Source: a virus. From it: a DNA stretch of 41,604 bases. The notes beneath the pieces are model-generated. The model was given only the letters and a program-made list of their open reading frames with translations, had not been told where the DNA came from and ran no database searches. Positions 17,557 through 26,152 of the stretch are shown piece after piece. The stretch covers positions 1 to 41,604 of IMG/VR virus record IMGVR_UViG_3300050821_021707. The stretch is one strand, 5' to 3'. A program made the position numbers and the translations under genes. Numbering within the stretch: the stretch's first letter is position 1; the number at the start of each line of letters is the position of its first letter.

Positions 17557-17973
17557 ATGTACACGTTCACCCCGCCGACCGAGCTGTACGTGCCGCCGGT
17601 GCCGGCCAACGAGGACGGCACCCACAACCCGGGCTGGCGGCTCATGCAGTACTACCCGCCCACGCCCCGGGGGGTGAACGTCTACAAGCTGTCCGACGGC
17701 ACCTACCCCCGCGACGACCAGGTCGGGGTGTGGCCCACCACCGACGTGGTCCCCAACGACGCCATCTCGTCGTCGTGGGGGATGGGCTCGATCAGCCCCA
17801 TCATCGTGCCCATCGACCCGGAGGTGCTCTTCGTTTACTACGGCGGCCACTCCTACCGCGTCGACGACGCCGAAGCCGGACGATTGGCCGCGGCGGGCTA
17901 CACCGACAACCTGGTGCCGCTCCGGGGCTTCGGCGACGGCACCTTCGGGTCCGGCACCTTCGGAGGCAACTAG
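17557..17973 (+). CDS. Hypothetical head-tail region protein
   Basis: 138 residues with a G-rich ribosome binding site (GGGGG) 5-9 bases upstream. Predicted beta-rich, with the segments [32 protein letters not shown] and [17 protein letters not shown]. The C-terminus is Gly/Phe-rich. It is followed without a gap by the collagen-like fibre gene. A connector or fibre-attachment role is suggested only by place. Confidence 0.55.
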   Translation: MYTFTPPTELYVPPVPANEDGTHNPGWRLMQYYPPTPRGVNVYKLSDGTYPRDDQVGVWPTTDVVPNDAISSSWGMGSISPIIVPIDPEVLFVYYGGHSYRVDDAEAGRLAAAGYTDNLVPLRGFGDGTFGSGTFGGN

Positions 17974-18774
17974 ATGGCATTACGCACCGATCTCACCGAC
18001 AACACCGTGGCCGCCACCGTGCACGCCGACCAGCACAACCAGGTCAACGGGGCGGTGCTGACCCTGCAGACCACCGGCGGACCCCCGGGCCCGCCGGGCG
18101 CGCAAGGCCCCCAGGGGCCGACCGGACCGCAGGGAGCGACCGGGCCGCAAGGGGCGACCGGCTCGCAGGGACCGCAAGGAGCGACCGGGTCGCAGGGCCC
18201 GCAAGGAGCGACCGGACCGCAGGGCCCCCAGGGGGTGTCGGCACTGGGGCAGGCCGCTGGCGACTGGATACAGCCGCCGGGGGGCATCTCCGGCGTCTAC
18301 GTGGGGGCCAACAACACCATGTACGTCACGCCGATTTACATCGCCCCGGGTCGCTCCATCGCCAACTTCTCCACCAACGTGTCAACCGCCGGAGCGGCCG
18401 GGGCAGTCCTCCGCTTCGGGATCTACGCCGATAACAACGGGGTGCCCGGGACTCTCATCGTCGACGCCGGGACGGTCATCACCACCGCCACCGGCACCGT
18501 CTCAATCGCCGGGGGCTCCCCGGCGGCCCTCCAGGCCGGCGGCATCTTCCACATCGCCTGCTGCCCGCAAGGCTCGCCCACCACCCAGGCCACGTTCTTC
18601 CAGTCGACCGGCGACCCGCACACCAAATATCCGACGGCGGCGTCGAGCGTGGTCAACGCCCAGACCATCGGGATCGTCTCAGGGGTGTCCGGCGCCCTGC
18701 CCAACCCGGCCATCCCCACTCGCACCCTGTCGCCGTTCGGTCAGATGCCGGCTCTGTCGGTGCAACTGTCGTGA
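17974..18774 (+). CDS. Collagen-like tail fibre or spike protein
   Basis: 266 residues; ATG abuts the previous TAG. The N-terminus ([20 protein letters not shown]) resembles the virion-anchoring start of many phage fibres. Residues 36-86 are 17 uninterrupted Gly-X-Y triplets, rich in GPQ, GAT and GSQ, which would form a collagen-type triple helix and so a trimer. The C-terminal about 175 residues form a beta-rich head with [15 protein letters not shown], a jelly-roll-like pattern, likely the receptor-contacting or trimerisation part. It lies in the tail gene block. Confidence 0.72.
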   Translation: MALRTDLTDNTVAATVHADQHNQVNGAVLTLQTTGGPPGPPGAQGPQGPTGPQGATGPQGATGSQGPQGATGSQGPQGATGPQGPQGVSALGQAAGDWIQPPGGISGVYVGANNTMYVTPIYIAPGRSIANFSTNVSTAGAAGAVLRFGIYADNNGVPGTLIVDAGTVITTATGTVSIAGGSPAALQAGGIFHIACCPQGSPTTQATFFQSTGDPHTKYPTAASSVVNAQTIGIVSGVSGALPNPAIPTRTLSPFGQMPALSVQLS

Positions 18775-19118
18775 CCCACGACGGCAGCCACGAAAACTGC
18801 TTCGGCTGCAAGCTCCGGACCATCCAGTTCGGCGCCGCCCCGGCGCCCCAGACGTTGATGGAGCGGCGCTGGGAGGCGGACATGCCGGCCTACGCCCGGC
18901 TCCGCCGGGACGGGCTGCAGCCGCGGGGCATCGACGGCTCGGCCGAACTCGAGACCAACCTCAACCACGGCCAGCTGGAGGTGGACATGCGCCATCTCTT
19001 CAACGAGAACTTCGGGGCCAAGGATCTGCCCCGCCTGGCCGACACCATGGAAGAGGTCAAGAGCACCGGCTGGGAGCCGCGCGATTCCATCGAGGATTAC
19101 CGGGAGAAGCAGCGGTGA
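18771..19118 (+). CDS. Small NCFGCKL-type actinophage protein
   Basis: 115 residues from a GTG overlapping the previous stop (GTGA). The N-terminal motif [13 protein letters not shown], a CxxC pair before a short strand, is typical of a small protein family found near tail or head genes in actinobacteriophages. A helical C-terminal part contains the segment [18 protein letters not shown]. It overlaps the glycosyltransferase start by four bases (GTGA). Function is unknown; the lone CxxC could bind metal or act in redox chemistry. Confidence 0.6.
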   Translation: MTHDGSHENCFGCKLRTIQFGAAPAPQTLMERRWEADMPAYARLRRDGLQPRGIDGSAELETNLNHGQLEVDMRHLFNENFGAKDLPRLADTMEEVKSTGWEPRDSIEDYREKQR

Positions 19119-20401
19119 CCGCCCACGTGCTGTGGACGCATACCACCCGCACCGGCTACGGCCGCTACGGCTCCAAGCTGGCCGGGGCCCTGCGCCGGGG
19201 CGGCTACCGCTTCTCCGAGACGCTCACCCCCGACGACAACCCCGGCCATCTGGCCGTGTGGATTAGCACCCCCAACCACGCCCGGGGCTTCTTCGAGGGC
19301 CAGCGCACGGTGCTGTCGACCATGTGGGAAACCGAGCAGCTGCCGGAAAGTTTCCGCGAGGGGCTCGGCAACTTCGACCAGATCCTGGTCCCCTCCGAGC
19401 AGAACCTGGCCCTGTTCTCGCAGTACCACGACAACGTGGCCAAGGTGCCGCTGGGGGTGGACGCCTGGGATTGGCGGTACCGGCCCCGTCAGGCGCCGTC
19501 CACCCGCTTCGTGTTTCTCATCTGCGGCAACAGCAACCGCAAAGGCCTGGACCTGGCCGTGGCCGCCTACACCCGCCTGTTCCGCAGCTTTCCCCGCAAG
19601 TCGCCCCGGCCGGTGCTGATCATCAAATCGACCGAGCCCTACGACACCCAGGGCCTCAACGACGGCGTCCAGAACGTGACCGGCTGGCTGAGTGACTACG
19701 AGGAGCAGGAGCTGTACGCCTCGGCCCACTGCTATCTGCAGCCGTCGCGCGGCGAGGGCTTCGGCCTGATGCCGCTGCAGGCCATCGCCCAGGGCTGCCC
19801 CACCATCCTGACCGCGGCCCACGGCCACGCCGAGTTCGCCAACCTGGGCTGGCCCGTCAAAGCCGGCCGCTCCGAGGCCGACTATTTCATCCACGGCGAC
19901 GGCGGCCAGTGGTGGGAGCCGGACCTGGACCAGCTGTGCGCCCGCATGGACGAGGTCTACCGCGACTACGACCTGGCGGCCAAGGAGGCCAAGGTGTCCT
20001 CCGACCTGGCCCACCAGGTGTTCAGCTGGGAGCGCTGCGCCGAGCGCACGGTGGAGGCCATCGGCGAGGACCACTTCTACACCCCCTACGCCGGCTCGGG
20101 GGCCTGGAAGGTGGCCGACATCGTCCGCTACCCGGTCATCGTGGCCAACTTCTGGGCCTGCGAGGTGGCCGGCGCCCACTACCAGTTCCACCCCGGCCGC
20201 ACCTATTACGAGACCGCCGACGTCAAACGCATCCTGTACGAGGCCAACCTGTTGGACCCGGCCTGCGTGGACCCGGGCCACCCCGACGCCAGCGGCCTGA
20301 CCGCGGCCCAACTGGAGCGCTTCGGCGACTACAGCGCCTCCCAGTCCTACTGCCATCACTGCGGCCAGAAACTCGGATCCGGGGAGATGTACCAGCCGTG
20401 A
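19115..20401 (+). CDS. Glycosyltransferase, GT-B (GT4-like), with Cys-pair tail
   Basis: 428 residues from GTG. It should move a sugar from an activated donor to an acceptor. The N-terminal Rossmann half starts with HVLWTHTTRTGYGRYG. The C-terminal half has the hallmark donor-binding pattern: QPSRGEGFGLMPLQAIAQG, an E-x7-(E/Q)-like motif near residues 210-228, after LILKS- and GWLSDYEEQELY-type segments. The last 25 residues add a CHHCG pair not usual in the family. Its place inside the tail operon, coupled on both sides, suggests it modifies virion proteins rather than DNA or host wall; that is inference. Confidence 0.78.
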   Translation: MTAHVLWTHTTRTGYGRYGSKLAGALRRGGYRFSETLTPDDNPGHLAVWISTPNHARGFFEGQRTVLSTMWETEQLPESFREGLGNFDQILVPSEQNLALFSQYHDNVAKVPLGVDAWDWRYRPRQAPSTRFVFLICGNSNRKGLDLAVAAYTRLFRSFPRKSPRPVLIIKSTEPYDTQGLNDGVQNVTGWLSDYEEQELYASAHCYLQPSRGEGFGLMPLQAIAQGCPTILTAAHGHAEFANLGWPVKAGRSEADYFIHGDGGQWWEPDLDQLCARMDEVYRDYDLAAKEAKVSSDLAHQVFSWERCAERTVEAIGEDHFYTPYAGSGAWKVADIVRYPVIVANFWACEVAGAHYQFHPGRTYYETADVKRILYEANLLDPACVDPGHPDASGLTAAQLERFGDYSASQSYCHHCGQKLGSGEMYQP

Positions 20402-21312
20402 CCACCCTCGACCACATGGTCAACGAGATCCGCTCCCGGGCCCTGTCGGGCTTTCGGGACGAGAAGATCCCCGGCGGCCTGGCCGGGGCCATGGACGCCG
20501 TCACTACCAGCGTGACCTTGCCGGCCGGCGTCACCCGCACCGCCATCGAGCCGGGCGCCTCCCTGCAGATCGACTACGAGCTGATGGAGGTGCAGTCGGT
20601 ACCCAGCCCCAGCCAGGTCATCGTGACCCGGGGGGTGTTCAACTCGGTGGCGGTCACCCACGCCGTCGGCGCCCCCATCACCATCAACCCGCATTTCCCT
20701 ATCGCCGACATCGTGGCCGCCATCAACGAGGACATCGACGACCTGTCCGCCCCCGGCAACGGCCTCTACCAGGCCAAGGTGGTGACCTTCACTTTCAATC
20801 CGGCCACCACCGGCTACGACCTGCCCGGACTGGCCAACGACCAGGTGGGCGAGATCATCGAGGTCCGCACCTGGGACTACGGCTCCCAGCAGTCCTGGCC
20901 GCTCTTGGTGCCGTCCAAATACAAGCTGGAACGCAACGCCGCCCCCGACAACTTTCCGTCCACCATGAGCCTCAAGCTCTACGAGGGGGCCTACCCGGGC
21001 CGGCCGGTGCGGGTGCAATACAAGAGCCGGTACACCACCCCGCTGGTCAACCCCTCCGACGACGTGCTGGCCGTCACCGGCCTGCAGGCCACCGCCCAGG
21101 ACATCCCGGTGCTCGGGGCCACCTACCGGCTGATGATGTTCCGCGAACTCAAACGCTCCTTCACCGAAGCCCAGGGCGAACCCCGCCGGGCCGCCGAGGT
21201 GCCGGTGGGCTCGAGCCTGACGGCCATCCGCGGCATCGCCCAGATGCGCACCGACCGCATCAACGCCGAGCGGGAACGGCTGAACCAGATGTACAAGCAG
21301 CAACGCCGGTAG
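20398..21312 (+). CDS. Tail or connector structural protein
   Basis: 304 residues from a GTG that overlaps the glycosyltransferase stop (GTGA). Predicted beta-rich in the middle (VTLPAGVTRTAIEPGASLQ, VIVTRGVFNSVAVTHAVG) with a mixed second half and a long, basic C-terminal helix (RTDRINAERERLNQMYKQQ). Such a helix-ended protein before a large propeller-like protein recalls the adaptor/tubular A position of podoviruses. Assignment rests on order and gross fold only. Confidence 0.6.
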   Translation: MTTLDHMVNEIRSRALSGFRDEKIPGGLAGAMDAVTTSVTLPAGVTRTAIEPGASLQIDYELMEVQSVPSPSQVIVTRGVFNSVAVTHAVGAPITINPHFPIADIVAAINEDIDDLSAPGNGLYQAKVVTFTFNPATTGYDLPGLANDQVGEIIEVRTWDYGSQQSWPLLVPSKYKLERNAAPDNFPSTMSLKLYEGAYPGRPVRVQYKSRYTTPLVNPSDDVLAVTGLQATAQDIPVLGATYRLMMFRELKRSFTEAQGEPRRAAEVPVGSSLTAIRGIAQMRTDRINAERERLNQMYKQQRR

Positions 21313-23196
21313 ATGCCCATCCTGCTGCGCCAGGCCGCCTTCTACGGCCACGACCGATCAAAGGTCGACTTCTTCTCCGGGTCGGTCTCGATCTCGTCGC
21401 TGGTGCCGCATCTCTTCCACTGCTCGCTGGCCGGCCGCCCCTACATCGTCGACTTCTCCCAGCCCTTCTACCGCCAGTACCGCCGCCAGCTCACCCAGAT
21501 CACCCGCACCCAGGCCGACACCTCCACCGACCCCGGCGAGCAAACCCTCGACCCTTCCGGCATGTGGCGGCGCAGCGCCGAGGACTGGTCGCTCGGGGCC
21601 GGGCAGCGCTGGAAGGACCGCAAAGAGTCGCTGCCCAACCGGTTCTGGGCTTCCAAGGGCATGGACATGCTGACCGAGCGGTGGCAGATGACGCTGTTGC
21701 CCGACACCATTTTGATGCGGGCCGCCACCAACACCAACCTGGCCCTGGTCTACGCCGGGGCCTACGTCTACCTGGTGGACGGCACCCACGTGTACTTCGC
21801 CACCACCACGACCGGGCCCTGGACGGCGGTGGCCGGCACCCCGGCGGTCATCTGCTCGAGCATCTGCACCGACGGCAACAGCGTGTGGATGGCGTATGGG
21901 GCCAGCGGGATCTACGTCACCACCGCCGGCTCGGTCGCGGCGGCCACCCAGTTCATCACCAGCCCGCTCGATTCGGGCGCCCTGCTCGGCTACACCAACG
22001 CCCGGCTCATGCTGGCCAACCTCAACAGCCTGTACAACCTGACCGCCTCGGGGGCCCTGCCCTCTACGCCGCTGTGGGCCGCCGGCAACCCGGCCACCCG
22101 CTTCGTAGCCTTCGCCGAGGGCAACGACGACATCTACGTGGCCGGCGGGGTCGGCAACCGCCATTACATCTGGGGCATGGCCGTCACCTCCGACGGCACC
22201 CAGCTCGGCGCCCCCATCGTGCAAGGCCAGGTCCCCGACGGCGAGGTGATCGCCAGCCTGTACGGCTACCTGGGTTTTCTGATCGTGGGCACCTCCGAAG
22301 GAGTGCGCATGTGCACCACCGGCTCGACCGGCTCGGTCAGCCTGGGCTCGCTCATCCCCACCCCCAACCCGGTGGCGGCGCTCACCGGCTGGGACCGCTT
22401 CGTCTACTTCGGCTGGACCGGCTACGACAACCTGTCCACCGGCATCGGCCGCATGGACCTCCAGAACCACGTCATCGCCAACGTCCTGCCGGCCTACTGC
22501 TCGGATCTGATGGCCCCGGGCGGGGCGCCGGTGGTCAGTCTGGTGGCCTGGTACGACGACATCTGCTTCGCCGTGGCCGGCGTCGGCGTCTACGCCCCCG
22601 ACGACACCCACCTGGTGGCCTCCGGCGACGAGTACTCGGGCCTGATCATGTACGACCTGACCGACCCCAAGGTGGCCTGCCAGATCGACGTGGGCGGGCC
22701 CATCACGGCCGGCTCCTACGGCATGGAACTGTCGACCGACCAGGGGCCGTTCGTGCCCATCGGCTCCCACCGCTCGGTGGACGGCGAGCCGGTCACCTTC
22801 TCCTGCGGGCCGGTCACCGGCCAGACCTTCGAGATCCACACCATCCTCTACCGCGACCCCGTCAACCCGGCCACCGGGCCCGCCATCACCCGGGCCACCC
22901 TGCGCTCCTACCCGGCCCCGCACCGGCCGCTGACCTGGCAGCTGCCCATCATCTTGAACGAGGCGGTGGTCGACATCACCGACGGGGTCAACAGCTTCGA
23001 CCCCCTGGTGGAGCTGGAAGCCCTCGAGGCCATGACCGAAACCGGGCAGATGGTCACCTTCCAAGAGGGCCCCAACGCCTACCCGGTGTTCATCACCGAC
23101 GTCAGCTTCCTGCCCACCTACCCCACCCGAGACAAGCACTTCTTCAACGGCATCGCTTTGCTCACCCTGCAGGGCCTGCCCCCGCCGGGAGGTTGA
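21313..23196 (+). CDS. Large beta-rich tail protein, possible nozzle
   Basis: 627 residues; ATG abuts the previous TAG. After an N-terminal region rich in aromatics (VDFSQPFYRQYRRQL), residues about 130-430 repeat a propeller-like pattern of strands with G/D turns (LALVYAGAYVYLVDGTHVYF, SVWMAYGASGIYV, VYFGWTGYDN). The C-terminal third is also beta-rich and ends in the strand-rich DKHFFNGIALLTLQG. The nozzle proteins of short-tailed phages contain beta-propellers, and the position after a connector-like gene fits. A siphovirus minor tail protein is the alternative. Confidence 0.6.
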   Translation: MPILLRQAAFYGHDRSKVDFFSGSVSISSLVPHLFHCSLAGRPYIVDFSQPFYRQYRRQLTQITRTQADTSTDPGEQTLDPSGMWRRSAEDWSLGAGQRWKDRKESLPNRFWASKGMDMLTERWQMTLLPDTILMRAATNTNLALVYAGAYVYLVDGTHVYFATTTTGPWTAVAGTPAVICSSICTDGNSVWMAYGASGIYVTTAGSVAAATQFITSPLDSGALLGYTNARLMLANLNSLYNLTASGALPSTPLWAAGNPATRFVAFAEGNDDIYVAGGVGNRHYIWGMAVTSDGTQLGAPIVQGQVPDGEVIASLYGYLGFLIVGTSEGVRMCTTGSTGSVSLGSLIPTPNPVAALTGWDRFVYFGWTGYDNLSTGIGRMDLQNHVIANVLPAYCSDLMAPGGAPVVSLVAWYDDICFAVAGVGVYAPDDTHLVASGDEYSGLIMYDLTDPKVACQIDVGGPITAGSYGMELSTDQGPFVPIGSHRSVDGEPVTFSCGPVTGQTFEIHTILYRDPVNPATGPAITRATLRSYPAPHRPLTWQLPIILNEAVVDITDGVNSFDPLVELEALEAMTETGQMVTFQEGPNAYPVFITDVSFLPTYPTRDKHFFNGIALLTLQGLPPPGG

Positions 23197-23197
23197 T

Positions 23198-24343
23198 ATG
23201 GCCGGTCCTCTGCAACGCTTCAGCCACTCCGGGGCCGCCGTCCCCTCGTCGTTGGCCAGCAATCTGTCCATCTCCGGCGTGAGCTTCGTGCTGACCCAGA
23301 TCGCCGGCTGGCCCACCGGGGCCGGCGGCCAGCCGTTCTGGGTGGTGATCGACCCCGGCAACGCCGCCGAAGAGCACATCCTGTGCTCGTCGCAGTCCTC
23401 CGGCAACGTCAACGTGGCCAGCGGCGGCCGCGGCGGCGATGGCACCGTGCCCATCGCCCACCAGGCCGGGGCGGTGGTCGAACACATCTTCACCGGCGTC
23501 GAGGCCGACGACGCCAACGCCCACATCTACGACGCCACCCGCGACGACCACGCCCGCTACGCCCCGGTCAACGGGTCGCGTCCCTTCACCGGGCTGGTGA
23601 CCTTCCAGGCCGGCATCACCGACACCGGCCCGCTGACCCAGACCGGCCCGGTCACCATCACCGGCAACGAGACGGTGTCGGGCTCGCTCGGCGTCGGCGG
23701 CCTGGCCACCCTCGGGGCCGGGGCCAACGTCACCGGCAACGCCGCGGTGAGCGGCGACATCTCCGGGCGCTCGCTGGCCCTCTCCGGGCTGACCGGAGCC
23801 ACCACCCCCAGCCGCTACGTGGGCGCCACCACCGGGGCCGCCCCCACCACCGGCACCTTCGCCGTCGGCGACTACGTCATCGGCACCAACGGCACCGTCT
23901 GGGTCTGCACCGCGGCCGGCTCGCCCGGTACCTGGGTGGTGGCCATCCCGGCCAGCTACCCCCGGGGCTGGATAGGTTCAGCCCTTGGCAACGCCGTCGA
24001 CGGCACTTCCAATAGCACCATCGTGGCGTTGCCTGTCCCTCTGGTTTCGGGTAGGCGCTACCGGGTGAGCGCGCACGCTATAGCCACCCAGATCACCTCT
24101 GCTGGTGCCATCACTACAGCGCAGCTAGCGGACACCGCCGGATATATAGCGGTCAATGTCTGGAGACTGTTCAGCGCCACGGCTGCCCCTCTCAATAGTG
24201 CTCTAGCCGGAGCCGCGGTATATACCTTCCAGGCCACCGCCACGGCTACTGACACCTTCAGTGTGGTAGCTAACGCTACGGCTGGTGCCGTCCGGTTTCT
24301 GGTCAATCAATCTCAGATCGAAGTCGAAGATATCGGAGGCTAA
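23198..24343 (+). CDS. Mosaic tail fibre / receptor-binding candidate
   Basis: 381 residues. Residues 1-115 look like an attachment domain (FWVVIDPGNAAEEHILCSS, then ANAHIYDATRDDHARY). Residues 120-200 are a repetitive beta-helix-like stretch (TGPLTQTGPVTITGNETVSG), as in fibre shafts. From about residue 258 (nt about 23970) the codon choice changes: ATA, TAT, CTA and AGA codons, rare before, become frequent, and the tip ends in a beta-sandwich-like domain. A recently swapped host-recognition tip is likely. Similar fibre layouts are common in phage minor tail proteins. Confidence 0.65.
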   Translation: MAGPLQRFSHSGAAVPSSLASNLSISGVSFVLTQIAGWPTGAGGQPFWVVIDPGNAAEEHILCSSQSSGNVNVASGGRGGDGTVPIAHQAGAVVEHIFTGVEADDANAHIYDATRDDHARYAPVNGSRPFTGLVTFQAGITDTGPLTQTGPVTITGNETVSGSLGVGGLATLGAGANVTGNAAVSGDISGRSLALSGLTGATTPSRYVGATTGAAPTTGTFAVGDYVIGTNGTVWVCTAAGSPGTWVVAIPASYPRGWIGSALGNAVDGTSNSTIVALPVPLVSGRRYRVSAHAIATQITSAGAITTAQLADTAGYIAVNVWRLFSATAAPLNSALAGAAVYTFQATATATDTFSVVANATAGAVRFLVNQSQIEVEDIGG

Positions 24344-24352
24344 GGAGCGCCC

Positions 24353-24655
24353 ATGAGTTTTCAACAAATAGACGAACTGACCCAGGATCCGGTTTTTAAC
24401 GGCAGGGTCAGAGCCTGTGCGGTGCAGCAGGCCGAGACTTTCAAGGATGACGCCAGGCCAGACTTCGTATCCCTGGCCAATGACCAGCTGGTGGGGGGAA
24501 CCACCTATCTGGCCTTCGTGCGCATCATCGCCGCCTTCCCAGGTCTGGCTGACGCTGATGAGGTCGCCGATGGTGACATTCTGAGCCAGATGCAGGCCAA
24601 CTGGCCGGTGGTGGCCGGCCTGTACTTCAACGACGACGGGAGTCCCAAAACATGA
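24353..24655 (+). CDS. Small helical protein, tail-end or lysis region
   Basis: 100 residues with TAAGGAGCG upstream. It is mainly helical (ELTQDPVFNGRVRACAVQQA, then LVGGTTYLAFVRIIAAFPG). The pattern resembles small proteins of unknown role that follow tail fibre genes in other actinophages. It shares the lower-GC codon choice of the preceding fibre tip. It overlaps the next small membrane gene as ATGA. Function is unknown; chaperone for the fibre is one possibility. Confidence 0.6.
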   Translation: MSFQQIDELTQDPVFNGRVRACAVQQAETFKDDARPDFVSLANDQLVGGTTYLAFVRIIAAFPGLADADEVADGDILSQMQANWPVVAGLYFNDDGSPKT

Positions 24656-24750
24656 ACAACGCCCAGTGGATCGCCCTCCTCGTCGAAGTTGGCATCATCG
24701 CCTTTGCTGCCCTCATCTACATCCTCATCGCCCTCAGCCACCGCAGCTGA
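24652..24750 (+). CDS. 32-residue single-span membrane peptide
   Basis: A very short gene, ATG overlapping the previous stop as ATGA. It encodes a short N-terminus (MNNAQW), one hydrophobic helix (IALLVEVGIIAFAALIYILI) and a polar end (ALSHRS). One acidic residue sits inside the helix. Its place just before the endolysin suggests a lysis-related membrane peptide, such as a pinholin-like or holin-modulating protein. The overlap and clean membrane helix argue that it is real. Confidence 0.55.
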   Translation: MNNAQWIALLVEVGIIAFAALIYILIALSHRS

Positions 24751-24770
24751 AACAAACGTAGGAGAAACGT

Positions 24771-24854
24771 ATGTCTGACGTGACCCCGGATCCCGAGCCC
24801 GCCCCCGAGCCCGACGAGGAGCCGAGCCATCCGCCCACCACACCGGAGGACTGA
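24771..24854 (+). CDS. 27-residue acidic Pro-rich peptide
   Basis: ATG at 24771 has AGGAG at 24760-24764 upstream. The peptide is nearly all Pro, Glu and Asp (DPEPAPEPDEEPSHPP) and its TGA shares a base with the endolysin ATG (TGATG). It may be a real small protein or mainly a coupling leader for endolysin translation. No family can be assigned. Confidence 0.4.
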   Translation: MSDVTPDPEPAPEPDEEPSHPPTTPED

Positions 24855-25717
24855 TGGCGCTCCAGCGTCTATGGATGCCCAGCCCCTGCTACTCCAGCCG
24901 GGGCGGCTCGAAGGTCCGCCTGATCGTGGTGCACACCAGTGAAGGGGCGCAAACAATCCAGTCGCTGGCGAACTGGTTTGCCAACGCCGGCAATCAGGTG
25001 TCGTCGCACACCGGGATCGACAACGCTTCGGCCACGACCATCGGCGAGTACGTCAAGCGCGACCAGAAGGCATGGACCAGCGCGAATGCAAATCCGGTGG
25101 CGACCCAGACCGAGCTATGCACGCCGTCTGGGGCGGCTCAAGGCTGGTCGGCGGCGACGTGGGCGGCCCAGACCAACATGCTGGCCGCCTGCAGCGCCTG
25201 GATCGCCGAGGAGGCCGCAGCATTTGGCATCCCCATCGTCAAGCTGACCCCCCAGCAAGCTCAGGGCGGCTCGGCAGGCGTGTGCGGCCACGGCGACCTG
25301 GGGTCATGGGGAGGCGGCCACACCGATCCGGGCCCCAATTTCCCGTGGTCGCAAGTGATCGCCATGGCCACCGGGGGCACCGCGCCGGCCCCAGCCCCGC
25401 CGAAGCCAACCCCGACCCCGCCACCGGCAAGTACGGCCCCGCCCTTCCCCTGGCCGTCCGACAACTACATCGGGCCGCCCTCATCCGACCCGAAATGCCA
25501 CTCCGGTCACTACGGCCCGCCCGACTCGACTCAGGTAGCGAAGTGGCAGAGCCAAATGATCGCTCGGGGCTGGAGCCTGTCGGGCGGGGCTGATGGCGAC
25601 TACGGGCCCAGCTCGCAGAGCGCTTGCCGCCAGTTTCAGCAGGAGAAAGGGCTAGGCGTGGACGGACTCGTCGGACCCCAAACCTGGAGCGCCACCTGGA
25701 CCGCACCCGTCACCTGA
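24854..25717 (+). CDS. Endolysin: N-acetylmuramoyl-L-alanine amidase with PG-binding domain
   Basis: 287 residues. It cleaves the amide bond between N-acetylmuramic acid and L-alanine, to release progeny at lysis. Residues 20-170 are an Amidase_2/PGRP-type zinc enzyme: H27 in IVVHTSEG, H146 in CGHGDL and D158 in HTDPGPNFPW are the expected zinc ligands. A Pro/Thr linker (about 176-200) leads to a peptidoglycan-binding domain of the PG_binding_1 type (about 224-283; DGDYGPSSQSACRQFQQ and GVDGLVGPQTW). No signal peptide is seen, so export should depend on a holin. Small membrane genes surround it. Confidence 0.9.
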   Translation: MALQRLWMPSPCYSSRGGSKVRLIVVHTSEGAQTIQSLANWFANAGNQVSSHTGIDNASATTIGEYVKRDQKAWTSANANPVATQTELCTPSGAAQGWSAATWAAQTNMLAACSAWIAEEAAAFGIPIVKLTPQQAQGGSAGVCGHGDLGSWGGGHTDPGPNFPWSQVIAMATGGTAPAPAPPKPTPTPPPASTAPPFPWPSDNYIGPPSSDPKCHSGHYGPPDSTQVAKWQSQMIARGWSLSGGADGDYGPSSQSACRQFQQEKGLGVDGLVGPQTWSATWTAPVT

Positions 25718-25917
25718 CCGCGTGGAAGTCCATTCGACAAACCCTGCTATTCGTTCTGGGCGTGGCCCTGGTCCTGCACGCCACCTTCGGCAACGGATCC
25801 ATCGACCGAGTGGTCGAGCTGATCGTCGGGCTCATCCTCATGGGCATCGTCCCCGTTGACGTCTTAGTGGACCGCTTCCTGAGTCACATCAAACCGTCGC
25901 CACCTGAAGAGCCGTGA
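25624..25917 (+). CDS. Holin candidate, two membrane spans
   Basis: The open frame gives up to 97 residues. Two membrane helices are clear: TLLFVLGVALVLHATFG and VVELIVGLILMGIVPVDVLV. The C-terminus is polar (SHIKPSPPEEP). The start is uncertain: TTG at 25624 gives the full frame with a basic N-terminus overlapping the endolysin by 94 bases; a CTG at 25714, in the endolysin stop, would give a shorter protein that keeps both helices. Two-helix topology right after an endolysin fits a class II-type holin. Confidence 0.6.
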   Translation: MPPVSAGERARRGRTRRTPNLERHLDRTRHLTAWKSIRQTLLFVLGVALVLHATFGNGSIDRVVELIVGLILMGIVPVDVLVDRFLSHIKPSPPEEP

Positions 25918-25918
25918 C

Positions 25919-26152
25919 GTGGACGGCGACCGTCGTCCCGTCGATACCGTGGCCCTGGTGTTGGCCATCTCGCTCGGACTACTGGTGGTCCTCATCATGG
26001 TGGCCACGACAGTCCAGGTCATCTCCAGTAGTAGGCCCGTCGTCTCCCTGTCCGAGAACGCCACTCAAGTCCTGATCGCTGGAGTCGGCGGGCTGACGGG
26101 ACTCCTGGGCGGCTACATCGGGTCTCGGAGCAGACGACATGACGACGATTGA
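25919..26152 (+). CDS. Small membrane protein, second holin candidate
   Basis: 77 residues from GTG, one base after the previous stop. One strong membrane helix ([20 protein letters not shown]) follows a short charged N-terminus; a second, weaker one may be [18 protein letters not shown]. It ends in a basic/acidic tail SRSRRHDDD, typical of small phage holins. It overlaps the next gene by 14 bases. With the preceding gene it may form a holin/antiholin pair. Confidence 0.6.
   Translation: MDGDRRPVDTVALVLAISLGLLVVLIMVATTVQVISSSRPVVSLSENATQVLIAGVGGLTGLLGGYIGSRSRRHDDD

Noticed and set aside
18078-18240. CRISPR-like regular short repeats
   Set aside because: The periodicity is 9 bases or multiples of it, in frame with Gly-X-Y codons of a collagen-like gene. 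The same holds for 26453-26776. There are no spacers or constant repeats.
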